Assembly (NCBI GenBank): GCA_027946365.1
Contig: JAPEUQ010000018.1
Location: forward strand, 1 to 64,000
DNA from: Kalmusia sp. IMI 367209
Taxonomy: Eukaryota; Ascomycota; Dothideomycetes; Pleosporales; Didymosphaeriaceae
Length of the DNA: 64,000 nt
Direction of reading: 5' to 3'
The notes below the pieces were generated by a model. The model was not told the origin of the DNA. It saw only the letters and a program-made list of their open reading frames with translations, and ran no database searches. Below are positions 1-9,511 of the stretch, piece by piece. The first letter of the stretch is position 1. Each line of letters begins with the position of its first letter. A program made the translations under genes and the position numbers.

Positions 1-1724
1 ATACTTAATCGTTCTCATTAGAAACCCTTAAAATCTATAAAGCCCTTAAACTCCTCCTTACTATTATTATTATCCTCATCCTTGTCTTTATTAGTAGAGA
101 TCTTATATTCATCATCCCCCTTATTATACGCAGCGTCAATCTTAGAGTTATAGTTAACTTCTTCTTTATACTTATTATACTCTTATTACTAAAGAACATA
201 TGGTAAATTACTTTAAGCGTAATATTTTCCCTAGATATATGTGGGATAGACGTAGGCTCATAATATCTAAAGGTAATTAGTATATAAGCGTGATAAAAGA
301 ATGTAATAAACTTACTATTAGTCACTTATCTATTACTATAGCTAACTCTTCTTTGGTAAGGTTATCTATAAATTATTACTAATCAGCTTTAGCCTTTTAC
401 TTTTAAATGTATTACTTTTAAGCTTTGCTAAGCTATCTTTATAGGTATTTTATATAATTTTCTTAAGGGTATCGTTAGATCTATAGAGTCGCAACTCTCT
501 ATGGCCTTAAAGTTATCTATTAGGAGAGCTTTTACTAGCCTAGCTAGCTTCTCTTAGGATTTATAGTGCTGTCTAAGGGAAACTTTATAATTAACTTCTC
601 TCCATTTCTAGTGGACTCGTTGTAGCTAAGCTACTAGCTGTTACCTACACCTTGTAAGTATAAACATATAATAAATTACTATTATAATTTACTACTCTTC
701 TGATTCTAAAAGCGCTAATCTGAAAGCTTCTTCTATTTATCTTAAAGTAGTTTTTCTTTACATCCTTAGATAGAGAAGTGTACGTGTCTTATTTTTTTAA
801 GTCTCTTCTTAAGTATACTTTTGGTAGAACGATCAGTAGTATTAGTATCTTAATAGCCTTAATCTCTCTATTATATAGAGTGCTTAATCTCTTTACTAAA
901 TAGTATAAGCACTATTACTAAGTACGCCCTTAAATAGTACTAATAAGTTTATAGGATGACCTTTTTGAGAACCACTCTATCTATGTAGTAAGAGGACGTG
1001 ATCGATTTCTTGCTCTTTAGAAGTAAAACCCTATATGAATTGTTTATACTATGATAATAAACTAGAATAAATACCTCTATAAGCTTATCCTACTTATTAT
1101 AGTTATATCCAGCTAGTATCTCGCGCTTAATACTAGGTAGTAAACCCTTAGAATGATCTAGATAATCGGTCTCTTTAATAGGCTCTTACTTGACAGGTGG
1201 AGACTTTATTACGCAGAAACTATAATAAAGGTATATAGTAACTTATAGAGTAATCCTATAAAAGTGTGATAGTAGAAGGTAGATAAAAGAAAGTTGATAG
1301 GGGACTAACTATAGATGCAGTTAAGCGAGATTTAGTGGCCCATACATAATACTAGCGCGGTATAATAATAATAAATAATAATAATTATATATTACATATA
1401 CGTATACAGCGACCAAAAAAAGTCATATTACTATAATAAGAGTATTAATTGAAAGCGCATCTTAAGCTCTTTCTCTATATAAATTATTACGGAAATTTAT
1501 TATAGAGTTATTGTGATATATACTAATAGAGTCTATAAATTAGCTTACCTAACTTTATATTTCCTCTTACCTTTACTTTCTCCCTCTTATCTTACTTCTC
1601 GCTTCTATATTTACCGCTATATAACTATTATCTTAGTAACTAAACTTCTACTTTCTACTTCTATTTTCTACTTCTATTTTTAACTACTCTAACTTTTATC
1701 GCTGCTCTACAAACTCTACCTATA

Positions 1725-2258
1725 ATGGCTAGATCTAAATAAGTTACTACTAAAAAGCCTCGCCATAAGCTAGCAACTGGTAGAAAAGCCCTAAGAAAGA
1801 TCTAGTTAATAAGACTACGCGCGAGAAGATCGCTGGCAATACGAAGAAAAAGTGGCGCTTTTAAGCTAGGTAGTGTTATTATAGCTTCTAATTATATTCT
1901 TAAGCTAATAGGATATAGTGGTGGCGCTTAGAGAGATTAGGTAATATTAAAAATTATAGAGCTATTTATTTATAAGCTTTTATTCTTATGTCTTATTCGT
2001 GAGCTAGTCTATGCCTATAAGCTGGACTTGCGCATCTAGGCTTCTGTACTAAGTGCTCTTTAAGAAGCTACTAAGGCGTTCATGGTTGGATATCTTAAAG
2101 GTATGTACCTCTAATCAGTATATTAACTATTAAGTAAATATTTATTTTCCTAGACTGCCAAATGAATGCGATCTATGTAAAGAGGGTTATAATTTAGGTC
2201 AAAGATTCTTATTTGATAAAGCGTTACTACCAAAGATACCATATCCTATATGTTCTAT
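1725..2258 (+). pseudogene. RIP-mutated histone H3 / H3-variant pseudogene
   Basis: Starting at the ATG at 1725, the frame reads MARSK-stop, then PRHKLATGRKALRK, resembling the H3 tail (MARTKQ, PRKQLATKAARKS). It continues IIELFIYKLLFLCLIREL (H3 STELLIRKLPFQRLVREI), DLRI-stop-ASVLSAL-stop-EATKAF (H3 DLRFQSSAIGALQES.EAY) and, after an intron, NAIYVKRVII-stop-VKDSYLIKR (H3 [20 protein letters not shown]). Stops fall exactly where H3 has glutamine, so CAG/CAA became TAG/TAA, as RIP predicts. A 53-nt GT-AG intron at 2101-2153 keeps the frame (split codon G|AC). The EATKAF segment is closer to CENP-A-type histones than to canonical H3, while the MARSK start is H3-like, so the subtype is unresolved. 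It is not functional. Confidence 0.8.
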
Positions 2259-2479
2259 TAAATTAAGGAGAAAACCTATTAGGGTAGTAGTTATAGGTCA
2301 TGAAGCTCTAGTAGTAATGAATCTAGTTATACTGTTATAATTAACTATAATAAATGCGTGATAGTTGATATTACCTAGCTACCCTAGTATCCACCTTAAC
2401 AATAATCATAATTAAAAAAAACGACTAAGACGTAAATAGAAATATATTAATTGATTATGATTACTCAGACCCTAGACAT

Positions 2480-2587
2480 AACTATATCCCTAACCCTAAC
2501 CCAACCCTGATTTTAGTAACCTAACCCTAACCTATACCCATTACTAGCGCTAAATTAATGGGTTTAGGTATAGGTTAGGTTAGGGTC
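2480..2587. repeat. Telomere-like repeats arranged as inverted arms (left side)
   Basis: Degenerate CCCTAA/TTAGGG units occur here. One arm (about 2520-2543) ends ACCTATACCCATTA. A second arm (2556-2587) is its inverted copy, beginning TAATGGGTTTAGGTATAGG and ending GTTAGGGTC, separated by about 12 bp. A third arm lies at 9482-9511 on the other side of the retrotransposon. These could be decayed interstitial telomere sequence or transposon terminal inverted repeats. Confidence 0.6.
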
Positions 2588-2588
2588 T

Positions 2589-2592
2589 TATG
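2589..2592. repeat. Target-site duplication TATG, left copy
   Basis: TATG directly precedes the 5' LTR here and directly follows the 3' LTR at 9472-9475. Choosing TTGTAAGG as the LTR start, rather than TGTTGTAAGG, is what gives this match. It is supported by the 3' LTR, which is preceded by TAG rather than TG. Confidence 0.6.
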
Positions 2593-2784
2593 TTGTAAGG
2601 AGTGAAGTGCGTGATCCCGTGACAACATAATCACGTGATGGTTCCTTGCCAAGAGCGCCGCGCAAGCGAGGCGCTAGGAACGCGCTAGCGCAACACCCCT
2701 TAAAACGCGGGGGAAGATAGAGGGTAGAAGACAGATTTCATCTTATCACTTGAGGAATGCTCGCTGCTATATTTAATCCTAACA
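2593..2784 (+). repeat. 5' LTR of chromovirus
   Basis: 192 bp, beginning TTGTAAGGAGTG and ending ATCCTAACA. It matches the 3' LTR with no base substitution that I can find, only three small indels (1, 1 and 3 nt). No convincing tRNA primer-binding site follows it at 2785, so the priming mode is unresolved. Confidence 0.88.
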
Positions 2785-2865
2785 ATTTTGAAATCTCTCC
2801 CTACCTTGTAGGATAGCGGCTCAGCATCCTCGCAACAGAAACGCCGGAGAAACGCAGGCGCGTCG

Positions 2866-3999
2866 ATGGAGTACCACGAAGGACCCACCGAAGACCACGC
2901 GCGAACAGGCGAAGACGAGCCGGAGATAGAGCTGACAGAAGAGCCTATTCCCCTGCAAGAGCAACTGACAAGGCTCAAGCGGCGTCGAGATGAGCTAGCG
3001 GAGCTAGAGGAGATTCGCGTTTTAAAAGCTGAAATTGCAGACAGAGAGCGCAGGCTGGCACCCGACTTTACGCCGGAGGGCAGCGTGCGAAGCGCATCCG
3101 TAGCCCCTACGCTGAGGACGATAGACAGCGACGAATACGAGCACCCATCGCAGCGACGGCGGCTATATAGCGATACGACAGAGCTACCCCGTCGAGGCCC
3201 GAAGATTGAACCGATCCCCATCTTCAAGGGGCAGAGCATTAGGGAATACTATGACTTCGAGACCCGGGTACAGATCGCGTTCAGGCTAGATCCTCAGGCG
3301 TTCACGACTGAAGACCAGCGGATCGCGTTTACGCTACAATCCTTAGAGCCGACACTGCGCCAGCTATGGCTACAGCGCGAACTCGAAAGCGACGCCGAGA
3401 CGCTGGATTGGCGACAGATGATGAGCTTTGCTTGATCAGATAAAGAGCCCTATCAATCGCGAGCTGCAAGTGACCATGCAATACCAACGGGCCACGCAGA
3501 GGGAGGGCCAATCAGTGAATGAATTTGCAGCTCACCTAGCTACGCTGGAGAACCAGATCAGCCCCGCCTACGAACAGAAACACCTTATCATGCACCTATA
3601 CAGCAAGCTGCGACAAGAACTACGAGTGGCAGTAGCTAACTACAACGATTTCCAAAAACGCGAAGGGAGCTAGTAGAGCGCGCAGCCACTCTGGAAGACA
3701 ACTTGCGAGGGCCCGGCGCCACGATGGCGATGCCGCGGCGAACACTAAGTCGCGGCGCTAGCGCGAAGCTTGCAATGCCACAGGGAGGCACGCCGGCGCA
3801 ACCCTATCGAAACACCACCATCCCGACGGCGCAGCGAGACAGAGCAGCGGGCTCAACACTTTCAAGGGATCAATGTAGACACTGCGGGAAAACGGGACAC
3901 TGGGAAAGGGACTGCTGGGCGAAACGCGGCGAGTCGAGCCGACCCAGAGCCCCCACCGCAGGCGTCAACGCCATCGATACGAAAAAAGGGCGAGCCTAG
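2866..3999 (+). pseudogene. Gag-like region of chromovirus (frameshifted)
   Basis: An acidic and coiled-coil N-terminal part (2866-3435) continues in another frame (3428-3673) with a retrotransposon capsid-like stretch (QRATQREGQSVNEFAAHLA). A third frame (3703-3999) ends with a CCHC zinc knuckle, CRHCGKTGHWERDC, the nucleic-acid-binding motif of Gag nucleocapsids. At least two frame changes separate the parts. Family knowledge: Gag packages the element RNA in cytoplasmic particles. The ATG at 2866 is the first that opens the long frame after the 5' LTR. Confidence 0.75.
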
Positions 4000-4022
4000 A
4001 AGGGACGCCCACCCTCATAGGC

Positions 4023-5370
4023 GTGTGCAAGCAAGGGCGTTTTCAGGTAGAAGGAACGATTCGAGACGGCGAAGGCAAGGAGCAGGCGACGCGCCTCTTG
4101 CTCGACTCCGGAGCGACAGTGAACACCATTGATGAAAAACTGGCAGTAGAGCTGTGCCTGACAGAAATCGCGGATGCAGCGCTGCCCTCCCCTAAAGATG
4201 GCGAACTCCACGCTGGCGAGGAGCCACCACGCCTACCGAGTGACCGCGAGCGCAAAGGATAGCTGGGGCGCACTACGCCAAGTAACTACTATAATCTATG
4301 GAGTACCTGACTGCGCAGACCCGGTGACTCTAGGAATGCCAGCTTTGATGGAGGGAAACGTTCTCCTCGACTGCGGCGCGACAAGGTGGCGCTGGGGAGT
4401 CGAAGAAACAGCGCTCCAGGTAGAGAATGCCGCTAAGTTCACGGAATCAATGGAAGACCAAACAGAGGTATACGCCGTGGTAGTTGGCAGCATAAGAGAA
4501 ACAGAAGGAGAAAATAGAGACCCAACTGTACTACCTGAAGCGTTGAGGGATTTTGAAGACGTCGCAAGCGAGGACGCCGCCGGAACGCTGCCGGAACACC
4601 AGTGTACCGATCATGCGATAGAACTAGAAGAAGGCACCTCTGTACCCTTTGGACCACTATACAACTTATCCCCAAAAGAACTAGAGACCTTGCGCGACTA
4701 TATAGCGAAGGCAAAGGAGCGAGGTTGGATTCAGGAAAGTACTAGCCCAGCAGGGGCCCCAGTACTGTTTGTCCCTAAGAAGGATGGCACGCTGAGGCTC
4801 TGCGTAGACTATAGAGGCTTAAACAAAGTCACTAGAAAGAACCGGCTGGCCTTACCGCTGATTAGTGAAACACTAGACAGGCTATCAGGCTCAGTGCGCT
4901 TCACAAAGCTAGACCTGAAGGATGCCTATCACCGAATACGGATCCGGCGAGGCGACGAGTGGAAGACGGCGTTTCGCACGCGATACGGCCACTTTGAGTA
5001 TACAGTGATGCCTTTCGGCCTCACTAACGCCCCAGCAACTTTTCAAGGCTATATCAACCGCGCACTAGCTGGGTATGCTGACATCTTTTGCGTAGTCTAC
5101 CTGGACGATATCCTTATCTTTTCGAGAAAGGGAAACCACTGGGAGCACGTACGAAAGTCCTTGAGAGGCTGCGACAATACAGCCTATTTATAAACCTAAA
5201 GAAATGCGTCTTTGGGACTGATCAGGTCGAGTTCCGGGGTTTATCGTGCGACTCGACGGCGTGCAGATGGATCAAAGCCGGGTAGAGGCAATAGTGGCCT
5301 GGCCGAAGATCGAGTCCACCAAGGACATTCAAGTATTTATAGGCTTCGCAAACTTTTATAGACGATTTAT
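4023..5370 (+). pseudogene. Pol: aspartic protease and reverse transcriptase (frameshifted)
   Basis: The protease active-site stretch LLLDSGATVNTID lies near 4100-4137 in one frame. The reverse transcriptase follows at 4174-5193, with the primer-grip/fingers segment [16 protein letters not shown] and the catalytic YLDDILIFS box. The thumb continues in other frames to about 5370, with IGFANFYRRFIKG as a landmark. Both aspartates of the YLDD box are intact. The shift between protease and RT frames, and the breaks after 5120, prevent one polyprotein from being read. Confidence 0.88.
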
Positions 5371-5387
5371 TAAGGGTTCTCCTCATC

Positions 5388-5925
5388 GTGAAGCCTATCA
5401 CGGATCTGCTGAAAGGCTCGAAAGAAGAAAAGAAGCGGAGCTCCTTCAGGTGGACCGCAGACGCTGAGGAGGCGAAGCGCCAGCTATGCGACGCCTTCTC
5501 GACAGCACCACTTCTGCGACATTACGATCCTACATTGCCCTCACGCCTGGAAACGGACGCCTCAATCTGTGGATTAGCAGGAATCTTTCACAAAAGGCAG
5601 AAACAGGGAATTGGCACCCCGTTGCTTTCTGGTCAAGAAAGCTAACGCCGGCAGAGGCAATTACCACACACGATTTAGAACTAGCAGCCATCGTAGAGGC
5701 GATGAGCACTGGCGCCACTACGTCGAGGGGCTGGCACACACCCTAGAAGTCCTCACGGACCACAACAACTTGCGTGGCTTCATGGGAACGAAAGCCCTAT
5801 CACGCAGGCAGGCCGGGTGGGCGGTCTTCTTAGCAGCATATGACTTTGAGATAAAGCATAGGGCAGGAAAGACTAACCCTGCGGACGGACCGTCGAGACG
5901 ACCGATAGCGCAGGCGGGGAGACGG
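5388..5925 (+). pseudogene. Pol: RNase H domain (frameshifted)
   Basis: Downstream of the RT thumb, the frames carry LETDASICGLAGI (the first catalytic Asp of gypsy RNase H), then a TTHDLELAAIVEA-type segment and LTDHNNLRGFM. This is the normal RNase H order in Ty3/gypsy elements. Three different frames are needed to follow it, so there are at least two indels. The role in the family is degradation of the RNA strand of the RNA-DNA hybrid during reverse transcription. Confidence 0.8.
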
Positions 5926-6389
5926 CGCCTCTGGGTGGGACATGCTCCCAACACTGCAGAGTCTGCTGAAGCTGGAAGAACACCGGTCCGTGTTTCCGAG
6001 GGCCCCGGAACCGGCGGTGGAAGATGAAGTTAGAACAGCCAGTATAGGCTTTCTACAGCCCAATCCTAACAAGGATAGGGGAGACAACTGGCGCAGTGAC
6101 GCCCAAAGAGGAATTGGGAGTAGCCAAGAGCCAGCCCAAGAGTTGTCAGGAAGTCAGTGCCACGTCAGTATTGAGGCGGGTAACTAGACGGCAGGCTCAA
6201 GAGGCCCTAAAGACCCAACAAGCATATGAGCCACTGGGCGAATCGCTCCTAGAACTGATCCGAAAGTCGCAAGCTTCTGATGCGTTTGTGGCGCAGAAGC
6301 GTGCCGACATCGTCACCCCGTCGCCGCGAAGGCGAGGCAGGGGTGGGCGGTCGGAACAGTGGAAGCTGGAGAGAGAGGCATACTACCCA

Positions 6390-7390
6390 CGGAAACAGGG
6401 TGTATGTGCCAAATGAGCCGGCGCTCAGGGCGGAAATCCTACGGAATAGCCATGACGACCCACTAGCAGGCCACTTTGGGCGGGCAAAGACCCTAGAACT
6501 GATAGGCCGTCAGTACTTCTGGCTGAACATGGAGGCTACAGTAAAGGAGTATATTGACTCCTGCGCAGTATGCTTAAGGATAAAAGCGCCAAAGCAGCGC
6601 CCTGCAGGGGAGCTCAACTCACTACCCATACCCACAGGACCATGGCAAGAGCTAACTATGGATTTCATCACAGGACTGCCGCCAAGCAGGCGCCACGGCT
6701 GCGTCTATGATGCGATCTCGTGGTAGTCGATCGCTACACCAAGATGGCGCGCTATCTCCTACAACAAAAGATACGGACGCAGCTGGCCTGGCTGATATCT
6801 TTGTAGACCAGATTGTTAGATTTTTCGGGTTTCCAAAGGCGTAGTATCAGATAGGGGACCTACGTTCACGTCAGCGTTCTGGTCAGAGTTCTGCTTCGCG
6901 ACGAAGGTGAAGCGACGGCTGAGCACCGCCTTCCACCCACAAACTGATGGGCAGACGGAACGACAAAACCAAACCCTAGAACAATACCTACGAGCGTACG
7001 TATTGGAGGATCAAAAGAACTGGCCACACCTACTGCCCTTAGCAGAGTTCGCATACACAATTCAAAAACGCAACTACGGGGTACTCCATTCTTCGCGTGC
7101 TACGGGTTTCACCCGCGACTCGACTGCGAAACGACAGCGCGACCCGATATCCCCTCTGTCGCGGAACGGTGAGTCGCCTGGAAGGAGACCGCCAGAAACT
7201 GAAGAACAGTGGGCTACCGCAGTAGAAGCTCAAAAACGGCACTACGACAAGAAGCATAAGCCGCAAGTGTTTAAAACGAATGAGCAAGTTCTATTATCGA
7301 CTAAGAACTTAAAGCTACGGTACCTGGCAAAAGCTATCTCCGCGATATATTGGGCCGTTTTCAATAGCAGAACCCGTAGGTAAACAGGCT
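6390..7390 (+). pseudogene. Pol: integrase (frameshifted)
   Basis: The N-terminal HHCC zinc domain is visible as HDDPLAGHFGRAKTLE followed by CAVCLRIKAPKQ. The catalytic core begins WQELTMDFITGLPPS (first Asp) near 6640-6700. Later comes [19 protein letters not shown] (with the core Glu) near 6930-6985 in another frame. A stop near 6724 and frame changes near 6726-6900 interrupt the core between these motifs. The C-terminal part reads on to about 7390. Confidence 0.85.
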
Positions 7391-7528
7391 TATAGGCTCC
7401 ACTTGCCGCCAGGTTCAAGGATTCACCCTGTATTTCACACCTCAGTACTAAAGCCATATCGGAAAAGGCCGGAAGATGACCCGAACCTCCTGGCCCTATC
7501 AACCTTGACGACGGCGAGAGGAGCAAGA

Positions 7529-7700
7529 GGAACGATATGAAGTCGACCAGCTATTAGGCAAGAGAAAAAATAAGGGAGTGATGCAGTACTTGGTCAAATG
7601 GAAAGGCTGGGCAGAAGAATTTAACCAATGGGTACCTGAAGAAGACATCAGTAGCGAGCTGACATCACAGTTCAATCAGAAAAAGAACAGGAAGACATGA
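7529..7700 (+). pseudogene. Integrase C-terminal chromodomain
   Basis: An in-frame stretch begins ERYEVDQLLGKRKNKG and continues QYLVKWKGWAEEFNQWVPEE before the TGA at 7698-7700. This is a textbook chromodomain (Y-x-V-K-W-K-G-W with downstream W and P-E-E/D). Chromodomains fused to integrase steer chromoviruses toward heterochromatin. That fits this copy's position inside an AT-rich, RIP-mutated block. The frame is not continuous with the integrase core because of upstream indels. Confidence 0.9.
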
Positions 7701-7778
7701 AATTTCATTTTTGATAAGGTCCGAAGACCGTCGCTACAACGTCGACCTCACTGCGCGAACATTGTGCGTCTAGAGAAA

Positions 7779-8976
7779 CTAGAAGTGGCTGCGCCGTGGG
7801 CGACTTAGGCCTTGGCCTTGCCTTGCCCTGCCCTTACCCCTGCCCTTGCCACCGGCGGGAGCCGGGGCCTTAGGCGCCGGAGCTGGGGGCGCCGAATCCT
7901 TCTTCTTCTTCTTCTGCTGGCCGGCGGAGGAGGCCTCCCCAGCGCGCTCCGCAGGCGGCGCGCCGTCGCTACGCTTTCGCTTCCCTGCAGAAGCGGCAGC
8001 TTCACGAGCGGCGCCCGCCCGCGAGGACTCACCAGGGTGCTGACCCCGACGCAGCATGCTGCTGAGGGAGGAGCGGGAGGGGCGGAAACACGGGGTCCGG
8101 ACGGGGCGGGACGGGGGGGACGGGGTGGGACGGGGCGCGGGGTTGGCTTACAGTATAACCACCGCCCCTGATCCACCTCCTCCTCCTGTTCCTCTGGCGG
8201 CGAGTCGGCGTCGCTCGACTGCGAATCGGCGGAGCTGCTGCTTGAAGTCGACGGAGAAGAAGCGGAAGCCTCCTGAAGCGGCGGTTCGACGGCGTTCGAC
8301 GGGGGCGACGGGGGAGTGAGGCGGGGGCGACGCAGAGGCGGCGGGTGAAGGATCGGTCTGCGCATCGACGGAGCGAGAGGCGCCTGCCCAGACTACTCGA
8401 CGTTAGAACGACGGCGGAACGCCTGATAAAAAGAGAAAGGACATACCAGGAAGCGGAAGATGTCCAAAATGCCCTCAGTAGCGGCAGCGAGGCGGTTGGT
8501 TGCATCCACCTGGAGGAGGGCAACCTCTGCTCCAGTCGGCTTACGGTGCCACCCCGCTTCGCCTCGCAAGGTGCCCCTCTACCAGGGCCTTGTAGTCTTT
8601 GCAAGAGTCCAGGAGAGCCCTGCGCGCAACGGCGTTGTCACCGCCGGGAAGCGCAAGGGCCTCGGCGGCGCGGAGCAGGGTATTCACCTCTCTCACAAAA
8701 TTGACGGGGACAGGCTCGCAAGGTTTGCGCAAGCTCACGCAATACGCACACTTCTTGTAGGGGAGGGCGTTGCACTCCCATCCTTCAGCGCCGATGCGCT
8801 TCGAACAGCGGAGACAGCAAGGCCGCCGGAGTTTCACCTCCGGGGCGAGGCGACGGGAGAGAGGAGTCTGCGCGAAGGATTAGCGACAGCGAAGCGTAAT
8901 CGAAGAGCGGGCCTACGGTAGGAGTGCCCGGGGGCGCCGGGGCCGCAGCGATAGGCAGGAGAGGGTTGGACGACAT
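7779..8976 (-). CDS. Antisense accessory ORF of the retrotransposon (Cys-rich, basic tail)
   Basis: Between the chromodomain stop and the 3' LTR the minus strand is open over about 1.2 kb with protein-like content. From ATG 8976 the N-terminal part is proline-rich (MSSNPLLPIAAAPAPPG). A frame change near 8840 leads to a cysteine cluster, CCLRCSKRI, CNALPYKKCAYC, RKPCEP (8541-8837). Then come an acidic stretch (PPEEQEEEVDQG) and a lysine-rich tail (QQKKKKKDSAPP, 7779-8057). A possible intron with GTAAGC at 8151 and CAG near 8059 lies before the tail, but the tail frame is off by one. I do not recognise the family. It may be a zinc-binding, nucleic-acid-binding protein that the element carries (inference). 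Frame breaks match those in pol. Confidence 0.5.
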
Positions 8977-9258
8977 GATGGCGACGGCGAGACGCGGGGA
9001 GTCGACAACGAATTCAAGCCAAAAGAAAAAAAAAAGAGACAGGAGCGGCAGAGGGCTTGAGGATATATATATGTTTCTCTCCTCACCGCCGTCGCCCCTA
9101 ACAACAACAGCAATTTCGCAGCCTCTACTTCACCACAGCAACAGACACAGTGACTGCCTCACTATGGAGCGACGGCGAGGCGACAGTGTCACCCCATCGT
9201 AGCACTACGAATCTATCACACAGAGAGCAAATTACGAGTGGCTGAGACAGCCATTAGC

Positions 9259-9271
9259 AAGAGAGGGGGGA
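9259..9271 (+). other. Polypurine tract before 3' LTR
   Basis: A purine run (AAGAGAGGGGGGA) directly precedes the 3' LTR. In LTR retrotransposons this tract primes plus-strand DNA synthesis, so its place supports the LTR boundary chosen. Confidence 0.65.
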
Positions 9272-9274
9272 TAG

Positions 9275-9471
9275 TTGTAAGGAGTGAAGTGCGTGATCCC
9301 GTGACAACATAATCACGTGATGGTTCCTTGCCAAGAGCGCCGCGCAAGCGAGGCGCTAGGAACGCGCTAGCGCAACACCCCTTAAAACGCGGGGGGAAGA
9401 TAGAGGGTAGAAGACAGATTTCAATCTTATCATTACTTGAGGAATGCTCGCTGCTATATTTAATCCTAACA
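9275..9471 (+). repeat. 3' LTR of chromovirus
   Basis: 197 bp, TTGTAAGGAGTG through ATCCTAACA. Relative to the 5' LTR it has one extra G in a G-run, one extra A, and ATT inserted near 9433. I find no substitutions and in particular no RIP-type C-to-T changes. TATG follows at 9472-9475. Confidence 0.88.
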
Positions 9472-9481
9472 TATGTAATCT

Positions 9482-9511
9482 GACCCAACCCCAACCCAAC
9501 CTATACCCATT
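9482..9511. repeat. Telomere-like inverted arm, right of the retrotransposon
   Basis: It begins GACCCAACCCCAACCC and ends CCTATACCCATT. It is the inverted partner of the arm at 2556-2587. With the retrotransposon and one TATG removed, the two arms would face each other across about 10 bp. Confidence 0.6.

Larger units (their letters stand above)
1..2588. repeat. AT-rich, RIP-mutated transposon/subtelomeric block
   Basis: The block is strongly AT-rich, dense in TpA and poor in CpA and TpG, with stop codons in all frames. This is the footprint of repeat-induced point mutation in Pezizomycotina. No intact gene is visible. The one fossil I can name is the histone H3-like copy at 1725-2258. Elsewhere only short lysine- and leucine-rich stretches survive, for example on the minus strand around 300-620, and they are too degraded to name. 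The far end (about 2480-2588) becomes telomere-like. Subtelomeric location is an inference from these repeats. Confidence 0.75.
2593..9471 (+). mobile_element. Ty3/gypsy chromovirus LTR retrotransposon, frame-disrupted
   Basis: A complete 6.9-kb element with two near-identical LTRs (2593-2784 and 9275-9471), a gag-like region, then protease, reverse transcriptase, RNase H, integrase and a C-terminal chromodomain. The order RT-RNase H-integrase defines Ty3/gypsy, and the chromodomain defines the chromovirus branch. A purine tract (about 9259-9271) precedes the 3' LTR. An antisense reading frame fills 7.78-8.98 kb. The coding region is broken by many frameshifts but, unlike both flanks, is GC-rich and not RIP-mutated, so insertion post-dates RIP or RIP no longer acts. 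Without the element, the flanks form a single inverted repeat. Confidence 0.92.

Noticed and set aside
2591..2784. 5' LTR beginning TGTTGTAAGG with canonical TG...CA ends
   Set aside because: The 3' LTR is preceded by TAG, not TG, and only the start at TTGTAAGG gives a matching TATG duplication.
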